A DNA stretch of 64,000 bases from Hwangdonia lutea. Lineage in GTDB: Bacteria; Bacteroidota; Bacteroidia; Flavobacteriales; Flavobacteriaceae. The stretch is taken from assembly GCF_032814565.1 (NCBI RefSeq), contig NZ_CP136521.1:902501-966500 (forward strand), in the 5' to 3' direction. The notes under the pieces are model-generated. The model was given only the letters and a program-made list of their open reading frames with translations, was not told the DNA's origin and did no database searches. Made by a program: the position numbers and the translations under genes. Of the stretch, positions 18,279 to 27,848 are shown in pieces (position 1 is the stretch's first letter; each line of letters opens with the position of its first letter).

Positions 18279-18308
18279 ACTGAAAATAGTAAATTTTATA
18301 CTAAAACG

Positions 18309-18791
18309 TTATAGTACAGATTTATCAAACACCAAAGGCAGTAAATTTGCCAAGGAGTCAGATTTAACCACTTTGCCCGTTTCGCCCATAAAATAAATCT
18401 CTATGGGGTAATGCTGCTTTACTTCGTATTCTACAATGGCCTGACGGCATGCACCACATGGTGGAATGGGACTTGTTGTTTTATTTTTTTTGGAACCCGC
18501 GGTAATAGCCATTCTTATTATTTTGGCTTCAGGATATTTTGCGCCCGCGTAATAAATGGCTGTTCGTTCGGCACATAACCCAGACGGATATGAGGCGTTT
18601 TCTTGATTATTTCCTATAATAATTTCGTTATTATCTAAAAGAATTGCGGCACCAACGTTAAATTTTGAATAGGGCGCATAGGCTTTTTCTCTGGCTTCAA
18701 TGGCTTTATTCATTAATGTTATAACATCTTTTGGCACTTCACTTAAATCTTCAAAAACATAGAGTGTGGATTCTATTTTTACTTCCTTCAT
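18309..18791 (-). CDS. cdd: Cytidine deaminase
   Basis: The protein has 160 residues. Zinc and catalytic motifs are CAE (Cys73, Glu75) and PCGACRQ (Cys112, Cys115), the arrangement of homotetrameric cytidine deaminase. It converts cytidine and deoxycytidine to uridine and deoxyuridine in pyrimidine salvage. The ATG at 18791 gives the usual N-terminus, with a slightly long leader (about 20 residues before the core). It is transcribed toward pdhA but with a 156-base gap, so it may be its own unit. Confidence 0.95.
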   Translation of the reverse strand: MKEVKIESTLYVFEDLSEVPKDVITLMNKAIEAREKAYAPYSKFNVGAAILLDNNEIIIGNNQENASYPSGLCAERTAIYYAGAKYPEAKIIRMAITAGSKKNKTTSPIPPCGACRQAIVEYEVKQHYPIEIYFMGETGKVVKSDSLANLLPLVFDKSVL

Positions 18792-18834
18792 CGTGTATTT
18801 ATTATTTTGTTGACTGTTATTTCATTTGATGATA

Positions 18835-18864
18835 CAAAAATAAAAATAGCCAACTTATACCAAT
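18835..18864 (-). promoter_or_regulatory. Possible cdd promoter overlapping a repeat end
   Basis: Minus-strand ATTG (18864-18861), an 18-base spacer and TATTTTTG (18842-18835) fit TTTG-N19-TAnnTTTG with one change in the -33 box. The -33 box falls in the terminal inverted repeat of the 18860-19015 element. The start codon is about 44 bases downstream. Confidence 0.42.
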
Positions 18865-19015
18865 TTAACCGTGTAATGACGCATTCAAACTCGTTCACTT
18901 CCTGTTCTATCTCCTTGCTCATAATTTCCATAGCTACGGCTATGCAAACCAATCGCAGCGTCATAGAACAAAAAAGCGACTTCGTTTTCCGAGCGACTTT
19001 ACAAAATTAAATTGG
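18860..19015. repeat. Hairpin-forming intergenic element with terminal inverted repeats
   Basis: CCAATTTAA (18860-18868) and TTAAATTGG (19007-19015) are exact inverted ends of a segment of about 156 bases. Inside, imperfect arms continue the fold (CCTGTTCTAT near 18901-18910 against ATAGAACA near 18963-18970), and a small apex hairpin CATAGC/GCTATG lies around 18929-18943. It has no convincing coding potential: a 67-codon frame is low-complexity and lacks any domain. It looks like a miniature mobile or repetitive element, but I see only one copy here. It accounts for most of the 336-base gap between cdd and porV. Confidence 0.5.
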
Positions 19016-19070
19016 CGTTAAACGGAAACCTCAATGCTTTGCTCCGCGGAATTGTGTTTCAATATAAACA

Positions 19071-19102
19071 AAAAAACTATTGTTTTGTGGCAATAGTTTT
19101 TT
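19071..19102 (-). terminator. Terminator downstream of porV
   Basis: AAAAAACTATTG (19071-19082) and CAATAGTTTTTT (19091-19102) form a perfect stem with an 8-base loop, flanked by A and T runs so that it can act on either strand. It lies 26 bases after the porV stop on the minus strand. Confidence 0.8.
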
Positions 19103-19127
19103 TATAAATAATTTTTTTAGTGTACGA

Positions 19128-20339
19128 TTAAAACTCGTTATAAGTACCAGCACCAATATTAAAGGTTAACGAAAAGCGCAAGGTGTTTTCTAACGGACTT
19201 TGTACTTTTGAAGCTGAAAATAAATACGACAAGTCGATATTAACCACATTGTATTTGAATCCTGCACCAAGGGCTAAAAACTTTCTTGCCCCTTTATCTT
19301 CACTTTCGTTAAAATAACCCGCTCTAAAAGCAAATGAATCTTGATATAAATATTCGGCACCTAAGGACCACGTGAACTCTTTTAGCTCCTCACTAAACCC
19401 GTTTGGGGCATCGCCGAACGATTGAAACATCCCTGTTAAAAAACTCACGTCTGGATCTTTACCCTTTACAATTATAGTTGGTTCGCTTCCATCTGTGGCT
19501 TGGGTTCCGTTACCATCTTCGTCAACAAAACCATAAACCGGTGGTGTTGGCACTAATAGTTTACCAACCTCGGCCGTTACGGCTATTTTATTATAATCAT
19601 CAAAAATAAAATCGAAACCTGTACCTAAACGTAGTATCGTAGGTTGGAAATTTTCTTGTCCGCCTTCATCGTATTTAAACTTTGGCCCGATGTTTTGAAT
19701 GGCGAATCCCATTCTCCAGCGTCCGTTAAAATCGTTATACGCCTCTTCTTCGCTTTGATAAAAGCCTGAAATATCTACGCCAAAAGTACTCGCAGCAGCG
19801 GTATCGTTATTTCCGGTATCTAATTTTAAATCGGAGCGCAAATAACGCATCGCTACCGACATGGCGAATTGGTCTGTTAATCGTAAAGCATAAGATGCAT
19901 CAATGGTTAATTCGTTGGGTCTTTGAATTAATGCCTGAGAAAATTCATCTTGAACGAATTCAATATCACCTAAAGAAAAATATTTAAAGCTAGCTGCAAA
20001 TGCGCTACGCTCATCCAATCGGTTGAAATAGGTAACGTTTCCTAAAAAAATATCGTTTACCAATTTGCTTAAATAGGGTGTATAACTTACTGCTAATCCT
20101 GATTTGGTTTCTGAGAACACATATTTTGATGAGTTCCATTGTTGCGAAAAAGCATCAACCGAAGTAGCAACACCCATATCGCCCATGGAAGCGGCTCGGG
20201 CATCTGGTGCTATTAAAACAAACGGCACACCTGTAGTAATGACACGCCTTTCTTGATTATCAAAAATAATAGTTTCTCCTTGAGCATTTATTTTCAATAC
20301 AAAAGCAAATGCCATTAATAGCAATATTCCGTTCTTCAT
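19128..20339 (-). CDS. porV: Type IX secretion system outer-membrane protein PorV
   Basis: The protein has 403 residues. A signal peptide ends at KINAQ. The N-terminal region with FVLIAPDARAASMGDMGVATSVDAFSQQWN is the hallmark of PorV (LptO). The rest is a FadL-like beta-barrel ending in an aromatic residue. PorV receives cargo from the SprA translocon and delivers it to the PorU sortase complex at the surface. It lies 94 bases downstream of porU, as in other Bacteroidota. A -7-like box TATATTTG upstream (20364-20357) suggests it may also have its own promoter. Confidence 0.96.
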   Translation of the reverse strand: MKNGILLLMAFAFVLKINAQGETIIFDNQERRVITTGVPFVLIAPDARAASMGDMGVATSVDAFSQQWNSSKYVFSETKSGLAVSYTPYLSKLVNDIFLGNVTYFNRLDERSAFAASFKYFSLGDIEFVQDEFSQALIQRPNELTIDASYALRLTDQFAMSVAMRYLRSDLKLDTGNNDTAAASTFGVDISGFYQSEEEAYNDFNGRWRMGFAIQNIGPKFKYDEGGQENFQPTILRLGTGFDFIFDDYNKIAVTAEVGKLLVPTPPVYGFVDEDGNGTQATDGSEPTIIVKGKDPDVSFLTGMFQSFGDAPNGFSEELKEFTWSLGAEYLYQDSFAFRAGYFNESEDKGARKFLALGAGFKYNVVNIDLSYLFSASKVQSPLENTLRFSLTFNIGAGTYNEF

Positions 20340-20356
20340 GGGATAGTTTTAATTAA

Positions 20357-20364
20357 CAAATATA
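20357..20364 (-). promoter_or_regulatory. -7 box (TATATTTG) upstream of porV
   Basis: A perfect TAnnTTTG on the minus strand, 18 bases before the porV ATG. There is no good -33 partner at the normal spacing, so this is only suggestive of an internal promoter in the porU-porV gap. Confidence 0.3.
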
Positions 20365-20433
20365 ATTTTTATTTCAAAACTTTTTCTAAATCTCTTCAAC
20401 CTGTTAAAATCTTCGATTATAAACGTTTTTAAC

Positions 20434-23400
20434 TTAAAGGATTACAAGTTTCTCTATTTTTTCTACTTTTTTATTAAGCAAATCCGATTGCACCGTAAGC
20501 TTATAAATATACACGCCCTTTCCTATTTTATCACCAAAATCGTCTCTTCCATCCCAAACTATATCTCTAGATAACGAACTTGTGGTTTTGGTGCCTGCAT
20601 TGGTTTGACCATTAAGGGTTTTCACCAATTTGCCCGAAACGGTGAATACCTGTATTGAAACGTTTAAAGGGTCTGAACTATTGTGATTAAACCAAAATTC
20701 TGTATAATTTACAAACGGATTTGGATAGTTAAGCACGTTGTTAATAACCAATTCTTCATCCTTATCGTATACAACAAATTGAATTTCAGCGACTGACGAA
20801 TTATTATAAACATCCCAAGCTTTTAAGGTTAGCGTATGCAGCCCGGGCTCTAAATCTCTAAACGGAAAAGACACGACGCCTTTTTTGTAATCATCGACTT
20901 CGGTTTGGTAATAATCGTTTAATATAAACGGATTGGTTTCATCGCCATCAATAATAGCTACAATATCGTGACCAATACCACTTGCTGTATTTATGCCGTT
21001 TTCGTCTTCCAGTTTAGCTAGCAATGTTGGCGATTCGTTGGTTATGCCTCCAGAAACGAAATTCTCGTCATTCATATAAAGGGCAATCACAGGACCAATA
21101 TTATCTTCGGGGGCATTGTTGTTTAATCCACCAATTCTAACCGTGTTGAGGCTGGCTCCAGATTGGTCTTCGAGTAAGGCATCATTTTTTGAATAAAAGC
21201 TAACTTTACCAAAACCTACGGGAATTCCAATATCTTTAGGCACAACAAAATCGAACTCGAATTGCCCGTTTGTAACCGATGCTTGTCCTCTAAAAATAAT
21301 TTCCCCCAAGGTTTCAAAATCCATTTTTATCAGCTGGCCGTTTAATCGGGTACCATCGTTCGCCAGGGTTTGCCTTTGTATATTTTTATCGTAAATCGTG
21401 GTTGAAAGCGTGCCGTTATAATCACTTAAAACATTTCCCGACACATCGGTAACTTCGCCGGCAAGTTTTACGTAACTCAATGCTTTTAAGGTATCGGTGG
21501 CTTGTGTGATGGGAACATCGTTAATTCTTGTTAATCTGACGTTGGGCTTAGCAAATGCTAATTTCATGGCTGGGTCTCCAATAAAAAACACCAAACGTCT
21601 TTGGCTTTGGCTAGAAATTGACGGATCGTTTTTTGTTAATCTTAAGGCTTCTGCCATAGATGGGTATTCGTAATCTTCATAAGCATCAAAAGTACTGTAC
21701 GAAAACAAATACTGTTCTAATTTATTATTAAAAGTGATTCCAAAATTTACAAAAACCTGCCTTGTTGTGGTAATTAAACCAATAGCCCCTGCTTTTTTAT
21801 TCCAATAGGTAAATTCGCCCGCAGTTTCCCGAAACGGATTATCGAATTTGGTGAACTCGCAGGTTACGGTTACAAAGCAATTGAGTTTACAAATATTTCG
21901 AAACCCCTCTACATCGGGCTTTGTTAATATGCGTTCTTGGGCTAAACCTTCTTCCCCGCCGTGTCCAAAATAGTTTACAACCAAGGCGCCATTATCAATA
22001 GCGTTAACCAAAGATTCAGTTACTTGCGGGTATCTGTTTCCGCCGGCAGAAGCCTCTTGTTTAAAGGCATCGGTATGTATTTTAATAACATTTATAAATG
22101 GTTTTTCCTGACTAACGTTATTCCCAACATTATCTGTGGTTTGTTGTAAAATACCTTCCCAATCTTTATCGACATCATCAGAAACGACTACAAAATTATT
22201 CCGCCAACTACCAAAGGCCTCTTTTGCGTAATAGCTTTCAATTTTATCGACCATGTCTTTGGCGCGTTGTGGTGTATCGGCCAATATTCGGCCCACCGCA
22301 ACATCCAATTTATCGCTTGTTGCCATGGTACCTTCATTGGCATCCATCATACCATAAAAATCATCTGAAACAAATGAGTTGGTTAGATTAAAACTATTAT
22401 ACGAATACCACGATGGCACTATGTTGGTGTTATTGGGAATGCGGTCTTTATAATCGAATGAGCCGTCACCAAATAAACACACATATTTAATTCTGTTTTC
22501 TGGCGTGCTGGCATTATCGTAAACATACTTGACTAAATTCCGGATGGCGCCAACGTCTTGATTTCCTGTACTAAACTCGTTATATATTTCGTTTAAGCCC
22601 ACCGCTTTAACATTTAAATTGTATTGATTTCGGTTTATTTGAGCTAAACGTTCCGCTTGATTGAGCATATTATTTGGAGCCACTATAATATAATCGACAT
22701 CTTGAAATTGTCCATCACTATTCTGAAAAATAGTGCCTTTTATATTTTGATTGGCAACGGTTTTTTCAGCATCCATTTTAGGTTCAAAATAATCTGTTGG
22801 CGTTACGGCAACGTAGGTTTTCAGGGTTCCTAAATTTGAAGTGAATGAAAGGTTGGCACTGGCATCTGTATTCACAAAACTTGTAACATTATATAAATCG
22901 GTAATCTCCCAAACCTCTGAAATTTGCGATGCGTTTGCAATATTATATTGCCCAATTCCAGAAGCTGTAGCTACGGCACTATGTTTAAACTGGAATTGTT
23001 TATCGGTAAAACTCAAAGCTCTGGTAGCTTCAATAGAGATGTAATCTAAATAGCTCAAAGCACTAGGGTTGCCTTGGTTGTCGTAATTAAGATTTACACT
23101 TATATTCGAGGTGTTTACAATTACATTCCCAATATACGAGGCCTCATTTGCCAAACTGGGATTTGAAGCTCCCGGAATAGATAAACTTGAAACCGCATTA
23201 CCGTTAACGTTAATTTGCATACTGCTTTGCGTAGATGAGGTTGACGCCACATAAACCTTAAGATTTATGGGAGTAGTTGTTATTAGGTTTGGAAAATCGA
23301 ATTCAAAAGTTTTGTCGTTATCAATATCGAAACGGTCACCAAACCAACGCCTTCCCAAAAAGGCAATGTTATGCTCGTCTACTTCATGAAACTTGTAATC

Positions 23401-24315
23401 TTCAAACGTATCAATCATCATATCCACGGTTCCTGTGGGCTGACTCATGGGTTGCATGCGCTTGCCTAAACCAGGACTCACATTAATGTAATAATAGGTG
23501 ATATCGGCATAACAATTAATATTGGTATTGCTCTCTGCGTTATATCCTTTTGGGCCTTGGGCATAAAACAGAATATGGTCTTCGTCATTAAAAACACCAT
23601 CTTCCTCACCAACAAATCTTATGGCGTTTTCTGTAACATCCAATGGGTGGGCTATGGCGTTAGAATATGGTATCATGTGTCCGCCATTGCCATATAATTT
23701 AATGGTTCGTGGGTCAACACTATTTACACTTATGCCCAAATTTTGCAAAAAACTTTTAGACATTTTAAACACGCCCGTAGTATCTACATAAAACTTAAAC
23801 CATTCGCCCGAGCTTAAAACCGAATTTGTAATAACCCCAGAAGTGCCATTAAATTTATTAAATGCAGCCATTCGATTGGCACTGGTATTATAATTTATTT
23901 GAAAAGATTGCACTTTTTTATAAGTCCCGTTGGCATCCTTTATAATGGGCGTTAATTGAAAATAGGCAAATTGTTTATGTCTAGCTTTTGAATTTTTTAA
24001 AGTGAATTTTAACGCGCTTCCAATAGTGTTAACATTCAAATCTTTTAATTCTTCTTTGGAAATGGGAGCGTATGTAACCTGACTGATTTGTATTGAAGCC
24101 TCGTTAACGGCAGTTGACGTTTTCCACTGTGCAACAAATAGCAACCCTTCGTTAAAATCGTAGCTAAAATGTTCGGCATTAAAAGCCGGTATTTTTAAAT
24201 TATAGTTGCCACCGGAAATGGTTTGATGACCGTCCCATTTAATGGTAAACTTTTTTTGCTGCGAAAACATGGCAGCAGAAAAAAATAAAAACAAAAGTAA
24301 AATGTACTCTTTCAT
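20434..24315 (-). CDS. porU: Type IX secretion system sortase PorU
   Basis: The protein has 1293 residues. A signal peptide (SAAMFSQQ) precedes a long beta-rich region and a C25 (gingipain-like) cysteine peptidase domain with His785 in NYFGHGG and Cys819 in TVTCEF. The C-terminus (about 1195-1293) is a type IX CTD: NYPNPF start, VSGKLVKTL, and GVYIYKLTV. PorU removes the CTD signal from cargo and attaches the protein to anionic lipopolysaccharide. Its own CTD is retained in the family. It is the first gene of the porU-porV unit and diverges from gldJ. Confidence 0.96.
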   Translation of the reverse strand: MKEYILLLFLFFSAAMFSQQKKFTIKWDGHQTISGGNYNLKIPAFNAEHFSYDFNEGLLFVAQWKTSTAVNEASIQISQVTYAPISKEELKDLNVNTIGSALKFTLKNSKARHKQFAYFQLTPIIKDANGTYKKVQSFQINYNTSANRMAAFNKFNGTSGVITNSVLSSGEWFKFYVDTTGVFKMSKSFLQNLGISVNSVDPRTIKLYGNGGHMIPYSNAIAHPLDVTENAIRFVGEEDGVFNDEDHILFYAQGPKGYNAESNTNINCYADITYYYINVSPGLGKRMQPMSQPTGTVDMMIDTFEDYKFHEVDEHNIAFLGRRWFGDRFDIDNDKTFEFDFPNLITTTPINLKVYVASTSSTQSSMQINVNGNAVSSLSIPGASNPSLANEASYIGNVIVNTSNISVNLNYDNQGNPSALSYLDYISIEATRALSFTDKQFQFKHSAVATASGIGQYNIANASQISEVWEITDLYNVTSFVNTDASANLSFTSNLGTLKTYVAVTPTDYFEPKMDAEKTVANQNIKGTIFQNSDGQFQDVDYIIVAPNNMLNQAERLAQINRNQYNLNVKAVGLNEIYNEFSTGNQDVGAIRNLVKYVYDNASTPENRIKYVCLFGDGSFDYKDRIPNNTNIVPSWYSYNSFNLTNSFVSDDFYGMMDANEGTMATSDKLDVAVGRILADTPQRAKDMVDKIESYYAKEAFGSWRNNFVVVSDDVDKDWEGILQQTTDNVGNNVSQEKPFINVIKIHTDAFKQEASAGGNRYPQVTESLVNAIDNGALVVNYFGHGGEEGLAQERILTKPDVEGFRNICKLNCFVTVTCEFTKFDNPFRETAGEFTYWNKKAGAIGLITTTRQVFVNFGITFNNKLEQYLFSYSTFDAYEDYEYPSMAEALRLTKNDPSISSQSQRRLVFFIGDPAMKLAFAKPNVRLTRINDVPITQATDTLKALSYVKLAGEVTDVSGNVLSDYNGTLSTTIYDKNIQRQTLANDGTRLNGQLIKMDFETLGEIIFRGQASVTNGQFEFDFVVPKDIGIPVGFGKVSFYSKNDALLEDQSGASLNTVRIGGLNNNAPEDNIGPVIALYMNDENFVSGGITNESPTLLAKLEDENGINTASGIGHDIVAIIDGDETNPFILNDYYQTEVDDYKKGVVSFPFRDLEPGLHTLTLKAWDVYNNSSVAEIQFVVYDKDEELVINNVLNYPNPFVNYTEFWFNHNSSDPLNVSIQVFTVSGKLVKTLNGQTNAGTKTTSSLSRDIVWDGRDDFGDKIGKGVYIYKLTVQSDLLNKKVEKIEKLVIL

Positions 24316-24580
24316 CGCTAGAATAACGGCTTTTATAAAATGTTATTATCAATAATAATTAACAAATTTAAAAACCGATTCAAAAATACAATAATAAATT
24401 AGTAAATCGTACGTTTATTAATCAGAAAACAATGATGAAAAACAGCAAAAACATCGTTGTAGTGTTTAAAAAATAGGGTGAAATGCATATTTTTTTGGTT
24501 AAAATGCAAAAAATTACTTGTGTTATTGGGTTTAATTCTTATATTGCAGCACCAAAAATATTATTAGCTTACTTAAAAGT
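24316..24580. other. Divergent control region porU/gldJ
   Basis: These 265 bases separate divergently transcribed type IX secretion and gliding genes. They hold the candidate porU promoter. Toward gldJ there is a direct repeat AAATGCA (near 24481 and 24503) and a TATATTGC string near 24540 that only partly resembles a -7 box. No gene, tRNA or strong hairpin is visible. Confidence 0.4.
24363..24392 (-). promoter_or_regulatory. Possible porU promoter
   Basis: Minus-strand ATTG (24392-24389), an 18-base spacer and TAAATTTG (24370-24363). The -7 box is a full match to TAnnTTTG and the -33 box has one deviation, the same form as the cdd promoter candidate. The start codon is about 48 bases downstream. 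Confidence 0.42.
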
Positions 24581-26275
24581 ATGGATATGAAAAAAGTAGT
24601 AGCATTAAAGGTTATGGTAGTTTTAGCACTATCTGTAACCGCTATTGGTTGTAAAAAATCTTCGAGCTCAAAGAATAGTTCTAGAGCAACTGGATGGCAA
24701 ATCAACGACAGAGAAGGTGGTTTTCAATACAATACCAGTTTTAAAGAACAAGAAACCGCCCCAGGTTTAGTCTTTATTGAAGGCGGAACTTTTACAAAAG
24801 GAAAGGTTCAAGACGATGTGATGCACGATTGGAACAATACACCAACACAGCAGCATGTTCAGTCGTTTTATATGGACGAAACTGAAGTTACCAATATCAT
24901 GTATTTAGAATATTTGGATTGGATTAAACGCGTATATCCACCAAGTGACGAAAACTTCAGAGCCATTTATCAAGGTGCGCTACCAGATACTTTAGTTTGG
25001 AGAAATCGTTTAGGATTTAACGAAATAATGACCGAAAACTATTTACGTCACCCAGGTTACGCAGAATACCCTGTGGTTGGTGTAAGCTGGATTCAAGCTG
25101 TTGAATATGCCAATTGGAGATCAGACCGTGTAAACGAGTATTATCTTGAACAAGCAGGTTATTTAAAAAGAGATGCCAAAACTTTGGATGTTAATGCAGA
25201 TCAAACTTTTAGCACAGATACATACATTAATGCCCCTACTTTAACTTATGGCGGTAATGAAGAAATTATAAACCCAGATACCAGAGGACGAAGAAATGTA
25301 ACAACCGATGCCGATGGTAACGAAACAGGTATTTACGCTACTCGCGAAACGGGTATTATTTCTCCAAAATATAGACTGCCAACTGAAACGGAATGGGAAT
25401 ATGCTGCTTTGGGCTTGGGAGAGCTTAGAAGCTACAACATGTACAGAGGTAGAAAAAAATACCCTTGGGATGGACAATATACGCGTTCCGGAAAACGTAA
25501 AGTTCGCGGCGATCAATTAGCCAACTTTAAACAAGGGAAAGGCGATTACGGTGGAATTCAAGGATGGTCTGATGATGGTGCTGATATTACCAATGCAGTA
25601 AAATCATACGAGCCTAACGACTTCGGATTGTACGATATGGCCGGTAATGTTGCCGAATGGGTAGCCGATGTTTACAGACCCATTATTGATGATGAGTTTA
25701 ACGACTTTAATTACTATCGCGGAAACGTTTATACTAAAAACGCTATCACCGAAGATGGCACCGTAAAAGTTGTTACTGCTGATGAAATCGTTTATGATAC
25801 CCTATCAAACGGAAAATTAATTGCTAGAAATTTACCTGGTGAAATATTGCAAGTTCCCGTTGATGAAAACGAAACGTACTTACGTACCAATTTTGACAGA
25901 AGCAACGCCATAAACTTTAGAGATGGCGACAAGCGTTCTTCTCGTTACTTTGAGAGTTTTAATGACGATGAGGAATTAGACAATAATTCGAAGTCAGAAA
26001 CACAACAAATGTATAATTCTCCTAAACATAGAATCACGAGAGATTCTCTAGGAAATATTATTAGAGAATTTGATAAAAGCAATAACCGCTCCTCTTTAAT
26101 AAACGATAAGGTTAGAGTTTATAAAGGTGGTTCGTGGAAAGACAGAGAGTATTGGTTAGACCCAGCTCAAAGACGCTACTTCCCACAGGATATGGCAACC
26201 GATTATATTGGATTTAGATGCGCCATGTCTCGTGTAGGTTCAAAAAGTAAATCTAAAAACAAAACGAAGAATTAA
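24581..26275 (+). CDS. gldJ: Gliding motility lipoprotein GldJ
   Basis: The protein has 564 residues. A lipoprotein signal ends at Cys24 (LSVTAIGC). The body has a formylglycine-generating-enzyme-like fold: GGTFTKG, then DETEVTNIMYLEYLDW, then VVGVSWIQAVEYANWRS, YRLPTETEWEYAA, YDMAGNVAEWVADVY and the end VYKGGSWKDR...IGFRCAM. GldJ of Flavobacterium johnsoniae is needed for gliding and type IX secretion and stabilises other Gld proteins; it sits in the outer membrane. Two ATG codons (24581, 24587) are both possible. A terminator follows, before murF. Confidence 0.97.
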   Translation: MDMKKVVALKVMVVLALSVTAIGCKKSSSSKNSSRATGWQINDREGGFQYNTSFKEQETAPGLVFIEGGTFTKGKVQDDVMHDWNNTPTQQHVQSFYMDETEVTNIMYLEYLDWIKRVYPPSDENFRAIYQGALPDTLVWRNRLGFNEIMTENYLRHPGYAEYPVVGVSWIQAVEYANWRSDRVNEYYLEQAGYLKRDAKTLDVNADQTFSTDTYINAPTLTYGGNEEIINPDTRGRRNVTTDADGNETGIYATRETGIISPKYRLPTETEWEYAALGLGELRSYNMYRGRKKYPWDGQYTRSGKRKVRGDQLANFKQGKGDYGGIQGWSDDGADITNAVKSYEPNDFGLYDMAGNVAEWVADVYRPIIDDEFNDFNYYRGNVYTKNAITEDGTVKVVTADEIVYDTLSNGKLIARNLPGEILQVPVDENETYLRTNFDRSNAINFRDGDKRSSRYFESFNDDEELDNNSKSETQQMYNSPKHRITRDSLGNIIREFDKSNNRSSLINDKVRVYKGGSWKDREYWLDPAQRRYFPQDMATDYIGFRCAMSRVGSKSKSKNKTKN

Positions 26276-26300
26276 TAAATCTTCTAAAAAATAATATTTA

Positions 26301-26330
26301 AAAGTCCTAACTTACATTAGGACTTTTTTT
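26301..26330 (+). terminator. Terminator after gldJ
   Basis: AAAGTCCTAA and TTAGGACTTT form a 10-base stem with a 6-base loop, ending in a run of seven T. It lies 25 bases after the gldJ stop. Confidence 0.88.
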
Positions 26331-26429
26331 ATACTTTTATTTTGGAAAAGAACGCTCGACATGAGTTGAGTTTCTATTCAAATTCTTATTCCTTCGAGAG
26401 CGGAATCTAAACCATAAAAACACTTTATA

Positions 26430-27707
26430 TTGAAAATAGAACACCTTCATAGTCTTTTTTTAGAATGCAATTCGGTGTGCACCGACACGAGAAAAATTAA
26501 AAAAGATGATATGTTTTTCGCTCTAAAAGGCGATAATTTTAATGGCAACACTTACGCGGAGCAAGCGCTCAACAAAGGAGCGAAATACGTTATTATTGAT
26601 GAGAAGCAATATAAAACCTCAACCCAGGCCATTGTAGTCAACAATGTGCTTGAAACGCTTCAAGAGTTAGCCACTTTTCATAGGAGACACTTAAACATTC
26701 CTATTATAGCCTTAACGGGTAGCAATGGAAAAACAACCACTAAAGAACTAATAAACGCAGTGCTATCTCAACAATACAACACTACGGCAACCGTGGGCAA
26801 TTTAAACAACCATATTGGTGTACCGCTCACATTACTTTCCATGGATTTGAATACCGAAATGGGTATTGTAGAAATGGGTGCCAACCATTTAAAGGAAATT
26901 GAATTTTTATGCCAAATTGCAAAACCAGACTTCGGTTACATTACTAATTTTGGCAAAGCACATCTAGAAGGTTTTGGTAGTGTTGAAGGCGTTATTACAG
27001 GGAAAAGCGAAATGTACGATTATTTAATAGCCCATCACAAAACTATTTTTGTAAATGGAAATGATGCTATTCAACTTAAAAAAACCAATGACGCCAAACG
27101 CTTCGTTTTTGGCAACGATGCGCTTGCAGATATTACTATTGATTTTATTGAAGCACAACCTTTTGTAGCCTGCAAATACAATAACGCGAACATAAATAGT
27201 AAGCTTATAGGCGATTACAACTTTGGCAATATTGCGGCTGCCATAGCCATAGGAAGTTATTTTAAAGTTGCCGATGATGCTATTAAAAATGCTGTAGAAA
27301 ATTATATACCAACAAACAATCGATCACAAATTATTAAAAAAGGGACGAGCAACATTATTTTAGACGCTTACAATGCAAACCCAACAAGTATGCAAGCCGC
27401 TTTACTTAATTTTGAAAAGCAGACAGGGCGTAAAATCGCTATTCTGGGGGATATGTTCGAGCTTGGAAACGATACCGAAAAGGAGCATCAAAACATTACA
27501 GATTTAGCAGTCTCAATAAATATGAATCCTGTGATTTTGGTAGGTGAAAATTTTTATCAGTCTGAAAGCGATTCAAATAAAATATTTCGATTTAAAACGT
27601 TTGAAAATTTTAAAAGTGAATTTGATTTCGCTCAATTAAAAAATGCCACATTATTGATTAAAGGTTCGCGTGGTATGGCTTTAGAAAGGGTATTGGATTT
27701 AATTTAG
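26430..27707 (+). CDS. murF: UDP-N-acetylmuramoyl-tripeptide--D-alanyl-D-alanine ligase
   Basis: The protein has 425 residues. It joins D-Ala-D-Ala to the UDP-MurNAc-tripeptide in the cytoplasm, the last soluble step of peptidoglycan precursor synthesis. The Mur ligase ATP loop is LTGSNGKTTTK, followed by VEMGANHLKEI and the C-terminal LDAYNANPTSMQAAL block. The start is a TTG at 26430: it gives the expected MKIEHLHSLF N-terminus and I see no better ATG nearby. It follows gldJ on the same strand but beyond a terminator, so it should have its own promoter. Confidence 0.95.
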   Translation: MKIEHLHSLFLECNSVCTDTRKIKKDDMFFALKGDNFNGNTYAEQALNKGAKYVIIDEKQYKTSTQAIVVNNVLETLQELATFHRRHLNIPIIALTGSNGKTTTKELINAVLSQQYNTTATVGNLNNHIGVPLTLLSMDLNTEMGIVEMGANHLKEIEFLCQIAKPDFGYITNFGKAHLEGFGSVEGVITGKSEMYDYLIAHHKTIFVNGNDAIQLKKTNDAKRFVFGNDALADITIDFIEAQPFVACKYNNANINSKLIGDYNFGNIAAAIAIGSYFKVADDAIKNAVENYIPTNNRSQIIKKGTSNIILDAYNANPTSMQAALLNFEKQTGRKIAILGDMFELGNDTEKEHQNITDLAVSINMNPVILVGENFYQSESDSNKIFRFKTFENFKSEFDFAQLKNATLLIKGSRGMALERVLDLI

Positions 27708-27725
27708 CGTCTTTTACAAAAAAAA

Positions 27726-27757
27726 GGTGTCTGATTATAAACTTATTACCAGACACC
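27726..27757 (+). terminator. Terminator after murF
   Basis: GGTGTCTG (27726-27733) and CAGACACC (27750-27757) pair around a 16-base AT-rich loop whose ends can extend the stem partly. It faces the convergent regulator gene and may serve both. Confidence 0.6.
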
Positions 27758-27848
27758 AATAATTCTCCCTAAGAACTAAATTAATAGCAATGCAAAGATG
27801 TTTGAATCTCAAGTAATACACAATACTCAATTTGAGTAAATGTCGTAT

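Noticed and set aside
18807-19010. 67-codon plus frame upstream of porV
   Set aside because: It reads through the inverted-repeat element and has no domain or conserved start.
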